DNA of 64,000 nt from NCBI GenBank assembly GCA_023432805.1, contig JAEYUG010000119.1:32720-96719 (forward strand), in the 5' to 3' direction. This DNA is from Bacteroidota bacterium. GTDB lineage: Bacteria > Bacteroidota > Ignavibacteria > SZUA-365. Each line of letters begins with the position of its first letter. The stretch's first letter is position 1. Positions 53,204 through 60,866 of the stretch are shown in pieces. The notes under the pieces were generated by a model. The model did not search any database. It saw only the letters and a program-made list of their open reading frames with translations, and had not been told where the DNA came from. The translations under genes were made by a program, and so were the position numbers.

Positions 53204-54576
53204 CCATGATTCCACGCACCATCCTCGTCATTGACGACGAACACAGCATTCGCGAGATGCTGCGCATGACACTCGAGTATGAGGGGTACACCGTGCTCGA
53301 TGCCGCAGACGGCCCCACCGCGCTGGCAACGGTGGCTTCCGATGCGCCGGATGCGGTGTTGCTCGATGTGAAGATGCATGGAATGGATGGGATGGAGGTG
53401 CTCGATGCGCTGCATGCATCCGAACCAGACATCCCCATCATCATGCTCACCGGACATGGTACGATCGAGACCGCTGTGGAAGCCGTGCGACGCGGAGCCT
53501 TCGATTTTCTGTCAAAGCCGCCCGATCGCGACAAGATCCTGATCACGCTGCGCAATGCGCTGACACAGCGCTCGCTGCTGCGCGAGAATGAAAGCATGCG
53601 CAGCGAACTCGGATCGCCCGGCACGATGGTGGGTGCCGCACCGTCGATCCGCGAGTTGCGGGAATCCATCGCCCGTGTAGCGCCGACCGATGCCTTCGTG
53701 CTCATCACCGGCGAAAATGGAACGGGGAAGGAGCTTGTCGCGCGCGCCGTGCATGCGGCGAGCCTGCGGGCACACCGGCCGATGATCGAGGTCAATTGTG
53801 CCGCGATTCCGAATGAGCTGATCGAATCGGAATTGTTCGGTCATGAGAAGGGAGCGTTCACGGGCGCCGCAGCCCAGCGCATCGGGCGTTTCGAACAGGC
53901 CGATGGCGGGACGCTGCTGCTTGACGAGATCGGAGACATGAGCATCCACGCACAGGCCAAGGTACTGCGTGTGCTCGAGGAGGGGACGTTCGAGCGCGTC
54001 GGTGGCACCCGGCAACTGCGCGTGGATGTGCGGGTGCTGGCCGCGACGAACAAGAATCTCCAGAAGGAAATTCGAGAGCAGCGGTTCCGTGAGGATCTGT
54101 ATCATCGCCTCAATGTGATCCCCCTGCACGTACCGCCCCTGCGGGAACGGCGGGAGGATATCCCGATGCTGATCGCGCATTTCCTCGACGATGTGTGCCG
54201 GCGCAACAAGCTGCCCCCCCGCGTCTTCGACGCGTCGGCGATCCGCGTGCTGTCGCAGATGCACTGGCCGGGCAATGTGCGCGAACTGCGCAATGCGATC
54301 GAGCGACTTGCCATTCTTGTCAGCACCACCATTACCGCCGCCGATGTTTCTCGCTTCGTGCAACCGGCGGGCGACGCGCTCGCACAGCTGCTCGATGCGG
54401 ATCTGGAGTTCCAGACGTTCAAGGAACAAAGCGAGGCGTTGTACCTGAAGCGACAGCTCGAGCGCTTCGAATGGAATGTCAGCCGCACCGCCGAGGAGAT
54501 CGGCCTGCAACGCAGTCACCTCTATACGAAACTCAAACGGTACGGCCTCGAGCGGGAGGGAATGCGGGAGGAATGA
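53200..54576 (+). CDS. Sigma-54-dependent response regulator (NtrC family), orphan
   Basis: The 458-residue protein has a receiver domain (DDEH, phospho-acceptor Asp56 in LLDVKMH), an AAA+ domain (Walker A TGENGTGKEL near 170-179, canonical GAFTGA at 218-223, LLLDEIGDM) and a C-terminal Fis-type helix-turn-helix (TAEEIGLQRSHLYTKLKRYGLE). No histidine-kinase gene is adjacent, so its partner is unknown; the preceding genes are a carboxyltransferase and a lipoprotein. It converges with the small lipoprotein gene, leaving 47 bases with no clear terminator. Confidence 0.93.
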   Translation: MTMIPRTILVIDDEHSIREMLRMTLEYEGYTVLDAADGPTALATVASDAPDAVLLDVKMHGMDGMEVLDALHASEPDIPIIMLTGHGTIETAVEAVRRGAFDFLSKPPDRDKILITLRNALTQRSLLRENESMRSELGSPGTMVGAAPSIRELRESIARVAPTDAFVLITGENGTGKELVARAVHAASLRAHRPMIEVNCAAIPNELIESELFGHEKGAFTGAAAQRIGRFEQADGGTLLLDEIGDMSIHAQAKVLRVLEEGTFERVGGTRQLRVDVRVLAATNKNLQKEIREQRFREDLYHRLNVIPLHVPPLRERREDIPMLIAHFLDDVCRRNKLPPRVFDASAIRVLSQMHWPGNVRELRNAIERLAILVSTTITAADVSRFVQPAGDALAQLLDADLEFQTFKEQSEALYLKRQLERFEWNVSRTAEEIGLQRSHLYTKLKRYGLEREGMREE

Positions 54577-54623
54577 AACGCCTGCAGACCGGATGTGTTG
54601 CCGGACAGACCGCGCGCAGTCGG

Positions 54624-54938
54624 TCAGGTTCCTGCGGAAGTCGCTGTCCTGGCCGTGTCAAGCCTGCGATCGACGTCCTTGAGCAGACTGTCGAGTTCGG
54701 CAGGATGCCGCGCGTACCAGTCCATCGCTTGTTCGATGCGCACGCGTGTCACCCCTTGCGTGCGAAGGATCGAATCGATCGCCGTGCGCGTGGCGAGGGA
54801 ATCTCCGCGATGCAGTTCACCCAGCACCAGCATGTCTGCGTGAATCCGCACCATGCGATCACGTTCAATCGGAGGCGCGTCGTTGTCGCAGGCCGCGCAC
54901 AGCAGAGCACACATCATGACCACGCACGCCGCACGCAT
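54624..54938 (-). CDS. Small lipoprotein, DUF4296-like
   Basis: The 104-residue product begins MRAACVVMMCALLCAAC|DN, a lipoprotein signal. The mature part is a charged, helical domain (MVRIHADMLVLGELHRGDS, ILRTQGVTRVRIEQAMDWYARHPAELDSLLKDVDRRL) resembling DUF4296 proteins of Bacteroidota, whose function is unknown. The ATG at 54938 lies inside the divergent transporter gene, whose ATG is at 54916, so the two coding regions overlap head to head by 23 bases. No promoter was found inside the transporter gene. Confidence 0.6.
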   Translation of the reverse strand: MRAACVVMMCALLCAACDNDAPPIERDRMVRIHADMLVLGELHRGDSLATRTAIDSILRTQGVTRVRIEQAMDWYARHPAELDSLLKDVDRRLDTARTATSAGT

Positions 54939-55830
54939 TCCGCGCGCTGAGCTGTACCTGTTGAGTATCACCCTCATCTGGGGATCCACATTCGCTGTTT
55001 CGAAAATCGTTCTCGCAAGCGTCTCGCCATATGCCTTGCAGACGATGCGCTTCACGCTCGCGGCTGCGCTTGTGGGAATCTACACGTGGCGTGACATCCG
55101 GGCAACCACGCGCGCGACGCTGTGGTCGGGACTGGTTCTGGGAATGCTGCTCGGTCTCGGGTTTCTGCTGCAGACCGTGGGGCTCACGATGACGACAGCA
55201 TCCCGCACGGGATTCATCACCGGTACCATGGTCGTCTTCACGCCGCTGTTGCAACTCGTCCTCGAACGGCGTGCCCCCACCGTCGGCAACATCGTCGGAG
55301 TCGCACTCGTGCTCGCCGGTCTCGCGATGCTCTCCTCACCGGGAGCCGGCAGCTTCGGTCTCGGCGACTTGCTCGTACTCGGCTGTGCCATCGTCTTCGC
55401 CGTCTATATCGTCTGCATCGACATCTTCACGCGCGAGGCCTTCCACCGGGAGATCGTGTTCTACCAGTTCATCGCCACCGCACTCGTCGCCCTCGTGGCC
55501 ATGCCACTTGCAGGGGACTCCGGCTCGTGGACGACACAGGCATTCGGGGGAACAGTCTATCTCGCAGTCTTTGCCTCGGCGATCGCGATTTTTGTCCAGT
55601 CCAAATACCAGCGCGAAAGCACGCCGACACGCGCGGCGATCATTTATTCGATCGAGCCGGTGCTCGCAGCCGCGATCGCGTGGATGCTGATCGGAGAACG
55701 TCTCGAGGGGTGGGGACTCGCCGGAGCAGCGGTGATCTTCGTCGGCTTTCTCGCCTCCGAATTCTGGCCCTCGCACGGGTCTAGGCACGCGCGCTTGCGT
55801 GCGTCCTCAGACGACGCCGGTCAGGCTTGA
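54916..55830 (+). CDS. DMT-family (EamA) transporter
   Basis: The 304-residue membrane protein has two EamA repeats (about ten spans) with the typical LYLLSITLIWGSTFAVSKIVL start and GLGFLLQTVGLTMTTASRTGFITGTMVVFTPLL in the first repeat, then AIIYSIEPVLAAAIAWMLIGERLEGWGLAGAAVIFVGFL in the second. EamA proteins export amino acids, nucleosides or drugs; the substrate is unknown. I start at ATG 54916, since the upstream in-frame ATG at 54853 lies inside the divergent lipoprotein. Its 3' end overlaps the TldE-like gene by 24 bases on the opposite strand. Confidence 0.85.
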   Translation: MTTHAARIPRAELYLLSITLIWGSTFAVSKIVLASVSPYALQTMRFTLAAALVGIYTWRDIRATTRATLWSGLVLGMLLGLGFLLQTVGLTMTTASRTGFITGTMVVFTPLLQLVLERRAPTVGNIVGVALVLAGLAMLSSPGAGSFGLGDLLVLGCAIVFAVYIVCIDIFTREAFHREIVFYQFIATALVALVAMPLAGDSGSWTTQAFGGTVYLAVFASAIAIFVQSKYQRESTPTRAAIIYSIEPVLAAAIAWMLIGERLEGWGLAGAAVIFVGFLASEFWPSHGSRHARLRASSDDAGQA

Positions 55831-57138
55831 GTACGAAACACCGGGAACGACAATCGCCGGGACGTGCATGGGGAAGGACATGCCCCGCGGCCAGACGGCT
55901 TCCGCAGGGGTGCTGCCGGTCAGAAACTTGAGTAAGTAGATGGGCGTTTCACGGAACATCAAGTTCTGCACCGGACGCGTGATTTTTCCATCCTCAATCA
56001 GGAACAGACCGTCGCGTGTCGATCCCGTCAGTAGACAGTTGGCGGGGTCTTCGACCTGCAGGGCGGCGAAACGACGGACGAGGAGTCCGCGCTTGACGCC
56101 CGCAATCAAGGATTCGAGCGTATCGCCGCCTCCCTGCATGCGAAGATTGCTCGGAGGTGGCACGGGGTCACGACGCAGATGCCGGGCTGCGGCCAGGGAA
56201 CGTGCAACGGTTTCGATGACGCCTGCACGCACCCAGGTGCGGGACCCCACCACCTGTCCATCGCTGGTGAAAGGCAGCGACGGAATGATCGGATCCGCCG
56301 GATCGGAACTCAGATGCACCGACGTGGCGAACAGCTCCTGCCCGAGCCGGGCGGTGCCGTCGAGTCTGACGAGGAAGGACTGCTTCTGCTGGATCGCATC
56401 CTCATCGAATTGGCGGATGAGCGGCATGAGAAGATCTGCAACGGCCGGCGCTTCGAACACGGTGGTGATGCGCTCGGGTGTGATGGCGATGGGATCCTTC
56501 CACTCGCTGCACAGCCTGACTGCCCGTGCGGTCATGGCCGCAATGTCGAGTGACCGCAGGTCATGGGCCCGCTGCTCGGCGAATCCAGTCGACTTTCCGT
56601 CGTGCGAAAAGACCCGCAGCTCGGCATGGGCGACGGTGACCGGCTGGTAGAGGAACAGTCCGTTCGACGAGGCGAGACAGGTAGCGCTCTCAGATGTCGT
56701 CACAGCGCCGGTTGCGAGCTGATCTGCAGAAGCGGTGGCATCGAGGATGCCTTGCGCCGTCGAAGTGTACCAGGTCGCCGTGGCGGCATCGAGGCTGCCT
56801 GCGATGTGCATGGGACTCATCTCCACGTGTATTGCACCTGGGTAGGGGATGATGCCGGGCGCATCTGTCGCATACGCAGTGCGAGCGACCGTGTCGGCGA
56901 CGAAGCGAGCCAGCAGGGCACGATCCAGCCGGTTCGTCGTTGCCATCGCGTAGCGCGCACCCTTGCGCACCGTCACCGTCAGCGAGGCGTTGTGCAGTGT
57001 CGTGGCGGGGAACAGGCGTCCCCCGCTGAATGGAACACTTGTCGTCGAGAGTGCGGTCAAGGAGAGGAAGGTTTCATCTGCGGTCGACAAGGCCAGCGCA
57101 TCGCGCATGAGCTGTTCGCACTGTGCACGTGTGATCAT
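55807..57138 (-). CDS. TldD/PmbA-family protein, TldE-like subunit
   Basis: The 443-residue product has the PmbA/TldE layout: an N-terminal domain with FSGGRLFPATTLHNASLTVTVRKGARYAMATTNRLDRALLARFVAD, a central strand-rich domain and a C-terminal barrel containing MQGGGDTLESLIAGVKRGLLVRRFAALQVEDPANCLLTGSTRDGLFLIEDGKITRPV. TldE subunits normally lack the metalloprotease HExxxH and pair with TldD. It follows the TldD-like gene with a four-base overlap, as expected for a heterodimer. I start at ATG 57138; upstream in-frame residues belong to the preceding gene. No signal peptide is seen, unlike its partner. Confidence 0.85.
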   Translation of the reverse strand: MITRAQCEQLMRDALALSTADETFLSLTALSTTSVPFSGGRLFPATTLHNASLTVTVRKGARYAMATTNRLDRALLARFVADTVARTAYATDAPGIIPYPGAIHVEMSPMHIAGSLDAATATWYTSTAQGILDATASADQLATGAVTTSESATCLASSNGLFLYQPVTVAHAELRVFSHDGKSTGFAEQRAHDLRSLDIAAMTARAVRLCSEWKDPIAITPERITTVFEAPAVADLLMPLIRQFDEDAIQQKQSFLVRLDGTARLGQELFATSVHLSSDPADPIIPSLPFTSDGQVVGSRTWVRAGVIETVARSLAAARHLRRDPVPPPSNLRMQGGGDTLESLIAGVKRGLLVRRFAALQVEDPANCLLTGSTRDGLFLIEDGKITRPVQNLMFRETPIYLLKFLTGSTPAEAVWPRGMSFPMHVPAIVVPGVSYSSLTGVV

Positions 57139-58706
57139 GGACGGGCCTCCCCATTTGAAAATGTCGAAATGTTGCTGTAACGCGCAGCCGGTGTCGAGAT
57201 GCTGAAGGGCAGATCCCAGTTCTCGCCCGCCTGGGTGGGGAAGAGGTCGGCTCCAGCAACAGCGTCGGTCGCAACGGAGACTTCCGCAAGGGCGCCGAAG
57301 AAGTCCTTGATCCGCGCCTCGTACTCGAAGTCCCGCACCATCCCCTTCACAGTGCCATTCTCGATCAGCCATGCCTGTTCACTCGATGCACGGAACCATG
57401 AGCGATCGGTGCTGACGTTGAAGAACCCGCGTCCCGCCAGCAGGATGCCGAGCTGCGTGTCGGCGATGATCGCCTCGAGCGAGCGCGGCGAGGCACTGGG
57501 ACGCAGACGCAGATTTGGCATCGTGAAGCGGGGCTGACTCTGCCAGCTCGCTGCACGCACGCGTCCCTGCCCCGAAATGTCGGCAGAATGTGAGGAAAGG
57601 GGTCTGGACTGTTCGTCGGGCAGGGGAAACCCGCGATAGATTCCGTTCTCGACGACGGTCCCCTGACCTGCAGGCCTGCCGCCATCATCCCATCGGAAGC
57701 TGCCGGTGCCGCGCCGCAGTGCATCGTCGTAGTCGACGGTCAGCTGTGCACTGGTGAAGGCCTGGCCACCGATGTCACGCAGGTGCAGGAGGCGGTGTGC
57801 GGGGTTTAGTCCATCAGTTGTGTGCACAGCGGCGGGATCGAGCTGCGGCGCAAGGAGGCGGTGCACGACATGCCAGTGGTGGGAGGGATGCATGACCAGA
57901 TCGTAGCGCATCGGTGCGAGGGGAGCTGCGGACTGCATGGCGACCGCTTCATGCGCGGCGCGCTCGATCTCCTCGAGGAATGGATGCGCATTGACAAGTT
58001 CCCATCCCCCGGCCTGCGGTTCGAAGCGGGAGGTGCGCGTGTCGATACGCCCTGAACTCTGATCGAAGGCGGTGACCGCCGCGTTGACCCATACGTGGGT
58101 CAGTTTCTGTGTCAGGTGTGCATCGAGACTGCTGAAGAAGTGCAATTCGCGGCGTCGGGCGAACATGTTCGCGACGGCATATTCAATGCGCGGTTGCGCG
58201 CCGCCCTTGCGTGTGATGTCGCGCAGGAAGCTGGTGATCTCCTCGACGGGCACGTCGAAGGGATCGCGCACGAGTGGGGTGCTCCAGCTTTCGCGTACAC
58301 CACGGACGCGGCCTTCCGGTGAGTAGCCGAGGGGTGCGACACGGGCGGTGACGGCTGCGGCAGCGAGGGCTTCCGCTGCCATGATGCGGGGAGACAGTGT
58401 GAAAAGATCACTGCAGGCGGATTGTCCCCATCCTCCATCCCTGAATACACGCAGTGCGATGCCGGCGTCGTCGCCGTCCATGACCGAATGGATGCGGTCT
58501 TTGCGGACTTGTGCATTGCGGTGGGTGGTGATGACGAATCGGGCGTCCGCGTAGGTGGCGCCCTGCGAGATGGCGGCCTCGACCAGGTCTTCCAGGAGGT
58601 CGTCTCCGGGGACGCCGACATGGGTGCGTGGAGCTGCGCATCCGGCAGGAAGCGAGGCCGCGACCGCGGCCGCACCCGAGAGTGCGAGAAAGTGTCTTCT
58701 ATCCAT
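57135..58706 (-). CDS. Tat-exported TldD-family protein without the HExxxH motif
   Basis: The 523-residue product has a twin-arginine signal (MDRRHFLALSGAAAVAASLPAGC, also a lipobox) and a TldD fold: GATYADARFVITTHRNAQVRKDRIHSVMDGDDAGIALRVFRDGGWGQSA, a middle domain, and C-terminal IADTQLGILLAGRGFF and WLIENGTVKGMVRDFEYEARIKDFFG. TldD enzymes carry HExxxH for zinc at the segment MHPSHHWHVVHRLLAPQLD (around 272-290). Here the Glu is Arg and the second His is Ala or Pro, so the peptidase site is lost. It may act as an exported scaffold with the TldE-like protein, or be inactive. Confidence 0.8.
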   Translation of the reverse strand: MDRRHFLALSGAAAVAASLPAGCAAPRTHVGVPGDDLLEDLVEAAISQGATYADARFVITTHRNAQVRKDRIHSVMDGDDAGIALRVFRDGGWGQSACSDLFTLSPRIMAAEALAAAAVTARVAPLGYSPEGRVRGVRESWSTPLVRDPFDVPVEEITSFLRDITRKGGAQPRIEYAVANMFARRRELHFFSSLDAHLTQKLTHVWVNAAVTAFDQSSGRIDTRTSRFEPQAGGWELVNAHPFLEEIERAAHEAVAMQSAAPLAPMRYDLVMHPSHHWHVVHRLLAPQLDPAAVHTTDGLNPAHRLLHLRDIGGQAFTSAQLTVDYDDALRRGTGSFRWDDGGRPAGQGTVVENGIYRGFPLPDEQSRPLSSHSADISGQGRVRAASWQSQPRFTMPNLRLRPSASPRSLEAIIADTQLGILLAGRGFFNVSTDRSWFRASSEQAWLIENGTVKGMVRDFEYEARIKDFFGALAEVSVATDAVAGADLFPTQAGENWDLPFSISTPAARYSNISTFSNGEARP

Positions 58707-58729
58707 GGGTCAATCGTTCAAAGTCACTC

Positions 58730-58758
58730 AAATTACTCGGTGCGGCCTCAAAGACCAA
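58730..58758 (-). promoter_or_regulatory. Predicted promoter of the TldD/TldE pair
   Basis: On the minus strand TTGGTC (58758-58753), 17 bases, then TAATTTG (58735-58729). The ATG at 58706 is about 15 bases after the expected start site. It lies beside a plus-strand promoter in the same 105-base gap. Confidence 0.5.
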
Positions 58759-58773
58759 CAACGCGCAGTGCTT

Positions 58774-58802
58774 TTGGTATATCGCACATGACATCCTATT
58801 TT
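58774..58802 (+). promoter_or_regulatory. Predicted promoter of the acylphosphatase operon
   Basis: TTGGTA (58774-58779), 17 bases, then TATTTT (58797-58802). A start near 58809 would make the acylphosphatase mRNA nearly leaderless at ATG 58812, or would exclude the earlier ATG at 58788. Confidence 0.4.
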
Positions 58803-58811
58803 CTCGTCCAT

Positions 58812-59081
58812 ATGGAAGCATGTCATCTCGTGATACGCGGACTCGTACAGGGCGTCGGTTTCCGCTGGTTCGTCCTGCGCGAAGCAAGTGCCCGTGGACT
58901 GAACGGCTATACGCGGAATCTCATGACTGGAGAGGTCGAGGTCGTGGCAGAGGGAGCGCGGCCGCTGCTCGAACAGCTTCTCGCCGCCGTGCGGATCGGT
59001 CCACGATCTGCACATGTGTCTCATGTGGAGGTGACATGGGAAATGGCCTCGGGCCGATACACGGGTTTCGACATTCGATAG
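58812..59081 (+). CDS. acyP: Acylphosphatase
   Basis: The 89-residue enzyme hydrolyses acyl phosphates. It contains the signature CHLVIRGLVQGVGFRWFV with the active-site arginine, and NGYTRNLMTGEVEVVAEG with the catalytic asparagine. Length is normal. I chose ATG 58812 because it puts the signature at the usual distance; ATG 58788 would add eight residues. ispF begins nine bases after the stop; these are the first two genes of a seven-gene run ending with a thioesterase. Confidence 0.9.
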   Translation: MEACHLVIRGLVQGVGFRWFVLREASARGLNGYTRNLMTGEVEVVAEGARPLLEQLLAAVRIGPRSAHVSHVEVTWEMASGRYTGFDIR

Positions 59082-59090
59082 GAGCAGATC

Positions 59091-59570
59091 GTGCAGATAC
59101 GCGTCGGATACGGTTACGACATTCATCGTCTCGAAGCGGGCCGCCGCTTCATGCTCGGGGGCGTGGATCTTGGCGTGTCGTTTGGCCCCGTTGCGCATTC
59201 AGACGGAGATGCGTTGTTGCATGCGCTGTGTGATGCGCTGCTCGGAGCGGCGGCACTCGGTGACATCGGCCGGCATTTTCCTGATACATCGGAGGAGTTT
59301 CGTGGGATATCGAGTCTGGAACTGCTCGAACGAACGCACCGCCTGCTGCAGGCTGACGGCTGGGGTGTCGGCAATGTGGATGCCACGGTGTTGCTCGAAC
59401 GGCCGAAGATCGCACCGCACAAAGACGCAATGGTTGCTGCGATCGCAGGATGTCTGAACCTCGATGCGAATGCGGTCTCCGTGAAGGCGACGACGATGGA
59501 ATCCCTCGATGCAATTGGCGAAGGGCGCGGAGTGGCCGCGCATGTCATGACCCTGATCCATCGCCTGTGA
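59091..59570 (+). CDS. ispF: 2-C-methyl-D-erythritol 2,4-cyclodiphosphate synthase
   Basis: IspF makes the cyclic diphosphate in the non-mevalonate isoprenoid pathway. The 159-residue protein starts QIRVGYGYDIHRLEAG (metal-binding Asp and His), then HSDGDALLHALCDALLGAAALGDIGRHFPD and ends with MESLDAIGEGRGVAAHVMTLI, all family motifs. The start is GTG 59091, preceded by AGGAG. Its product class feeds undecaprenyl phosphate, which fits the PAP2 phosphatase two genes later. Confidence 0.95.
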   Translation: MQIRVGYGYDIHRLEAGRRFMLGGVDLGVSFGPVAHSDGDALLHALCDALLGAAALGDIGRHFPDTSEEFRGISSLELLERTHRLLQADGWGVGNVDATVLLERPKIAPHKDAMVAAIAGCLNLDANAVSVKATTMESLDAIGEGRGVAAHVMTLIHRL

Positions 59571-59571
59571 C

Positions 59572-60213
59572 GTGGAACAGCTGATCGCATTTCTCACATC
59601 CGTCGACATGGTGTTTGTCTACGCCGCCGTGTTCCTCATCGCATTCATCGAGAACATCTTTCCGCCATTTCCCAGCGACGTCGTGGTTGTTTTTGCAGGG
59701 TCGCTCGTCGCGATGGGCGCCGGCAGCGGTATTCTCACGGTGCTCCTTGCCACAGCCGGGAGCACCATCGGATTTCTCGTCATGTACCGCATTGGTGCTG
59801 CAGTTGACAAGCGCGTGATCGAGAAAGGGCGCATACGGTTCATCTCGCTGGATCTGGTGCACAAGGTCGAGCGCTGGTTTCGCCATTACGGGTACTGGGT
59901 GATCGTCGTCAATCGCTTTCTTGCCGGAACGCGGGCGGTTGTTTCGTTCGGGGCCGGCATGTCGCACATGCACGTGGTTCCGACCACTCTTCTCAGTGCC
60001 GTCAGCGCGCTCGTCTGGAATATTCTGCTTGTGTACATGGGTGTCATGCTTGGCGACAACTGGCGTAGCATTGGCGGCTACCTGGCCACATACAGCAAGA
60101 CGGTCAGCGCCATCATTGCGCTCGTGCTCGTCATCTGGTTCTTGCGCATGTACATTGTCGCACGGCGGTCGAAGACGGAATCCACTTCAGGTACCAAGGG
60201 CCAGAACGGTTAA
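59572..60213 (+). CDS. DedA-family membrane protein
   Basis: The 213-residue integral membrane protein fits the DedA/SNARE-associated family: an N-terminal FLIAFIENIFPPFPSDVVVVFAG helix pair, the central FLVMYRIG segment, and RWFRHYGYWVIVVNRFLAGTRAVVSFGAGMSHM with the conserved Arg/Gly pattern. DedA proteins are undecaprenyl-phosphate or lipid flippases. The start is GTG 59572, one base after the ispF stop, and its stop overlaps the PAP2 start (TAATG). Together with uppP and PAP2 it suggests lipid-carrier recycling. Confidence 0.9.
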   Translation: MEQLIAFLTSVDMVFVYAAVFLIAFIENIFPPFPSDVVVVFAGSLVAMGAGSGILTVLLATAGSTIGFLVMYRIGAAVDKRVIEKGRIRFISLDLVHKVERWFRHYGYWVIVVNRFLAGTRAVVSFGAGMSHMHVVPTTLLSAVSALVWNILLVYMGVMLGDNWRSIGGYLATYSKTVSAIIALVLVIWFLRMYIVARRSKTESTSGTKGQNG

Positions 60214-60866
60214 TGGACGCACTTAACGGTATCGACCTCTGGTTCCTTCACCTTGGCAATCAGTTGCTTGCCAATCCCATGGGAGACATCCTCTTTCCAT
60301 TCCTGACCGAGGTGCGCTTCTTCTACATCCCCTACGCCGTCGCGCTGCTCACTGTCATGATTGTTTTTCGGAAGCGGGGTGTCATCGCGGTTCTCCTGCT
60401 CGTTGTCACGATCGTGGCAAGTGATCAACTCAGCAGCACGGTGATCAAGAAGTCCATAGGACGTTCACGACCCTGTCACGAACTCGCATTGGAGCGGGTG
60501 GTAACCGTCTTCGATCCCCCGGAAACCAAGGCGGGAGCCGTCGACTCGCGTGTACCAGAGATCCGCCTCCTCGTCAATTGTGGAAGCGGCCGCAGCTTCC
60601 CCTCGTCGCATGCGGTCAACAACTTCGCGGCTGCCATGCTTTTTGCGCTCTTCTTCCCCCGTGCCCGCATCTGGTTGTTCACCTTTGCGGCCCTGGTTGC
60701 CTATTCGCGCGTCTACGTCGGCGTCCATTATCCCAGCGACATCCTGGCTGGCGCCGCCATCGGAGCCGGCCTTGCGTGGATCATCGTGCGAAGTGCCGCC
60801 AGCCTCATTCCAGCAGTGCGCCGCGTGCTCCCACCACCGCCTGCGTCCCAGGAGACTTCCGCATGA
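60213..60866 (+). CDS. PAP2-family membrane phosphatase
   Basis: The 217-residue protein has the three PAP2 motifs in order: KKSIGRSRP (KxxxxxxRP), SFPSSHAVNNF (PSGH-type) and SRVYVGVHYPSDILAG (SRxxxxxHxxxD), within about six membrane spans. It should remove a phosphate from undecaprenyl pyrophosphate or from phosphatidylglycerol phosphate or lipid A; which one is not decidable. It overlaps dedA (one base) and lnt (ATGA), so translation is coupled. Confidence 0.9.
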   Translation: MDALNGIDLWFLHLGNQLLANPMGDILFPFLTEVRFFYIPYAVALLTVMIVFRKRGVIAVLLLVVTIVASDQLSSTVIKKSIGRSRPCHELALERVVTVFDPPETKAGAVDSRVPEIRLLVNCGSGRSFPSSHAVNNFAAAMLFALFFPRARIWLFTFAALVAYSRVYVGVHYPSDILAGAAIGAGLAWIIVRSAASLIPAVRRVLPPPPASQETSA

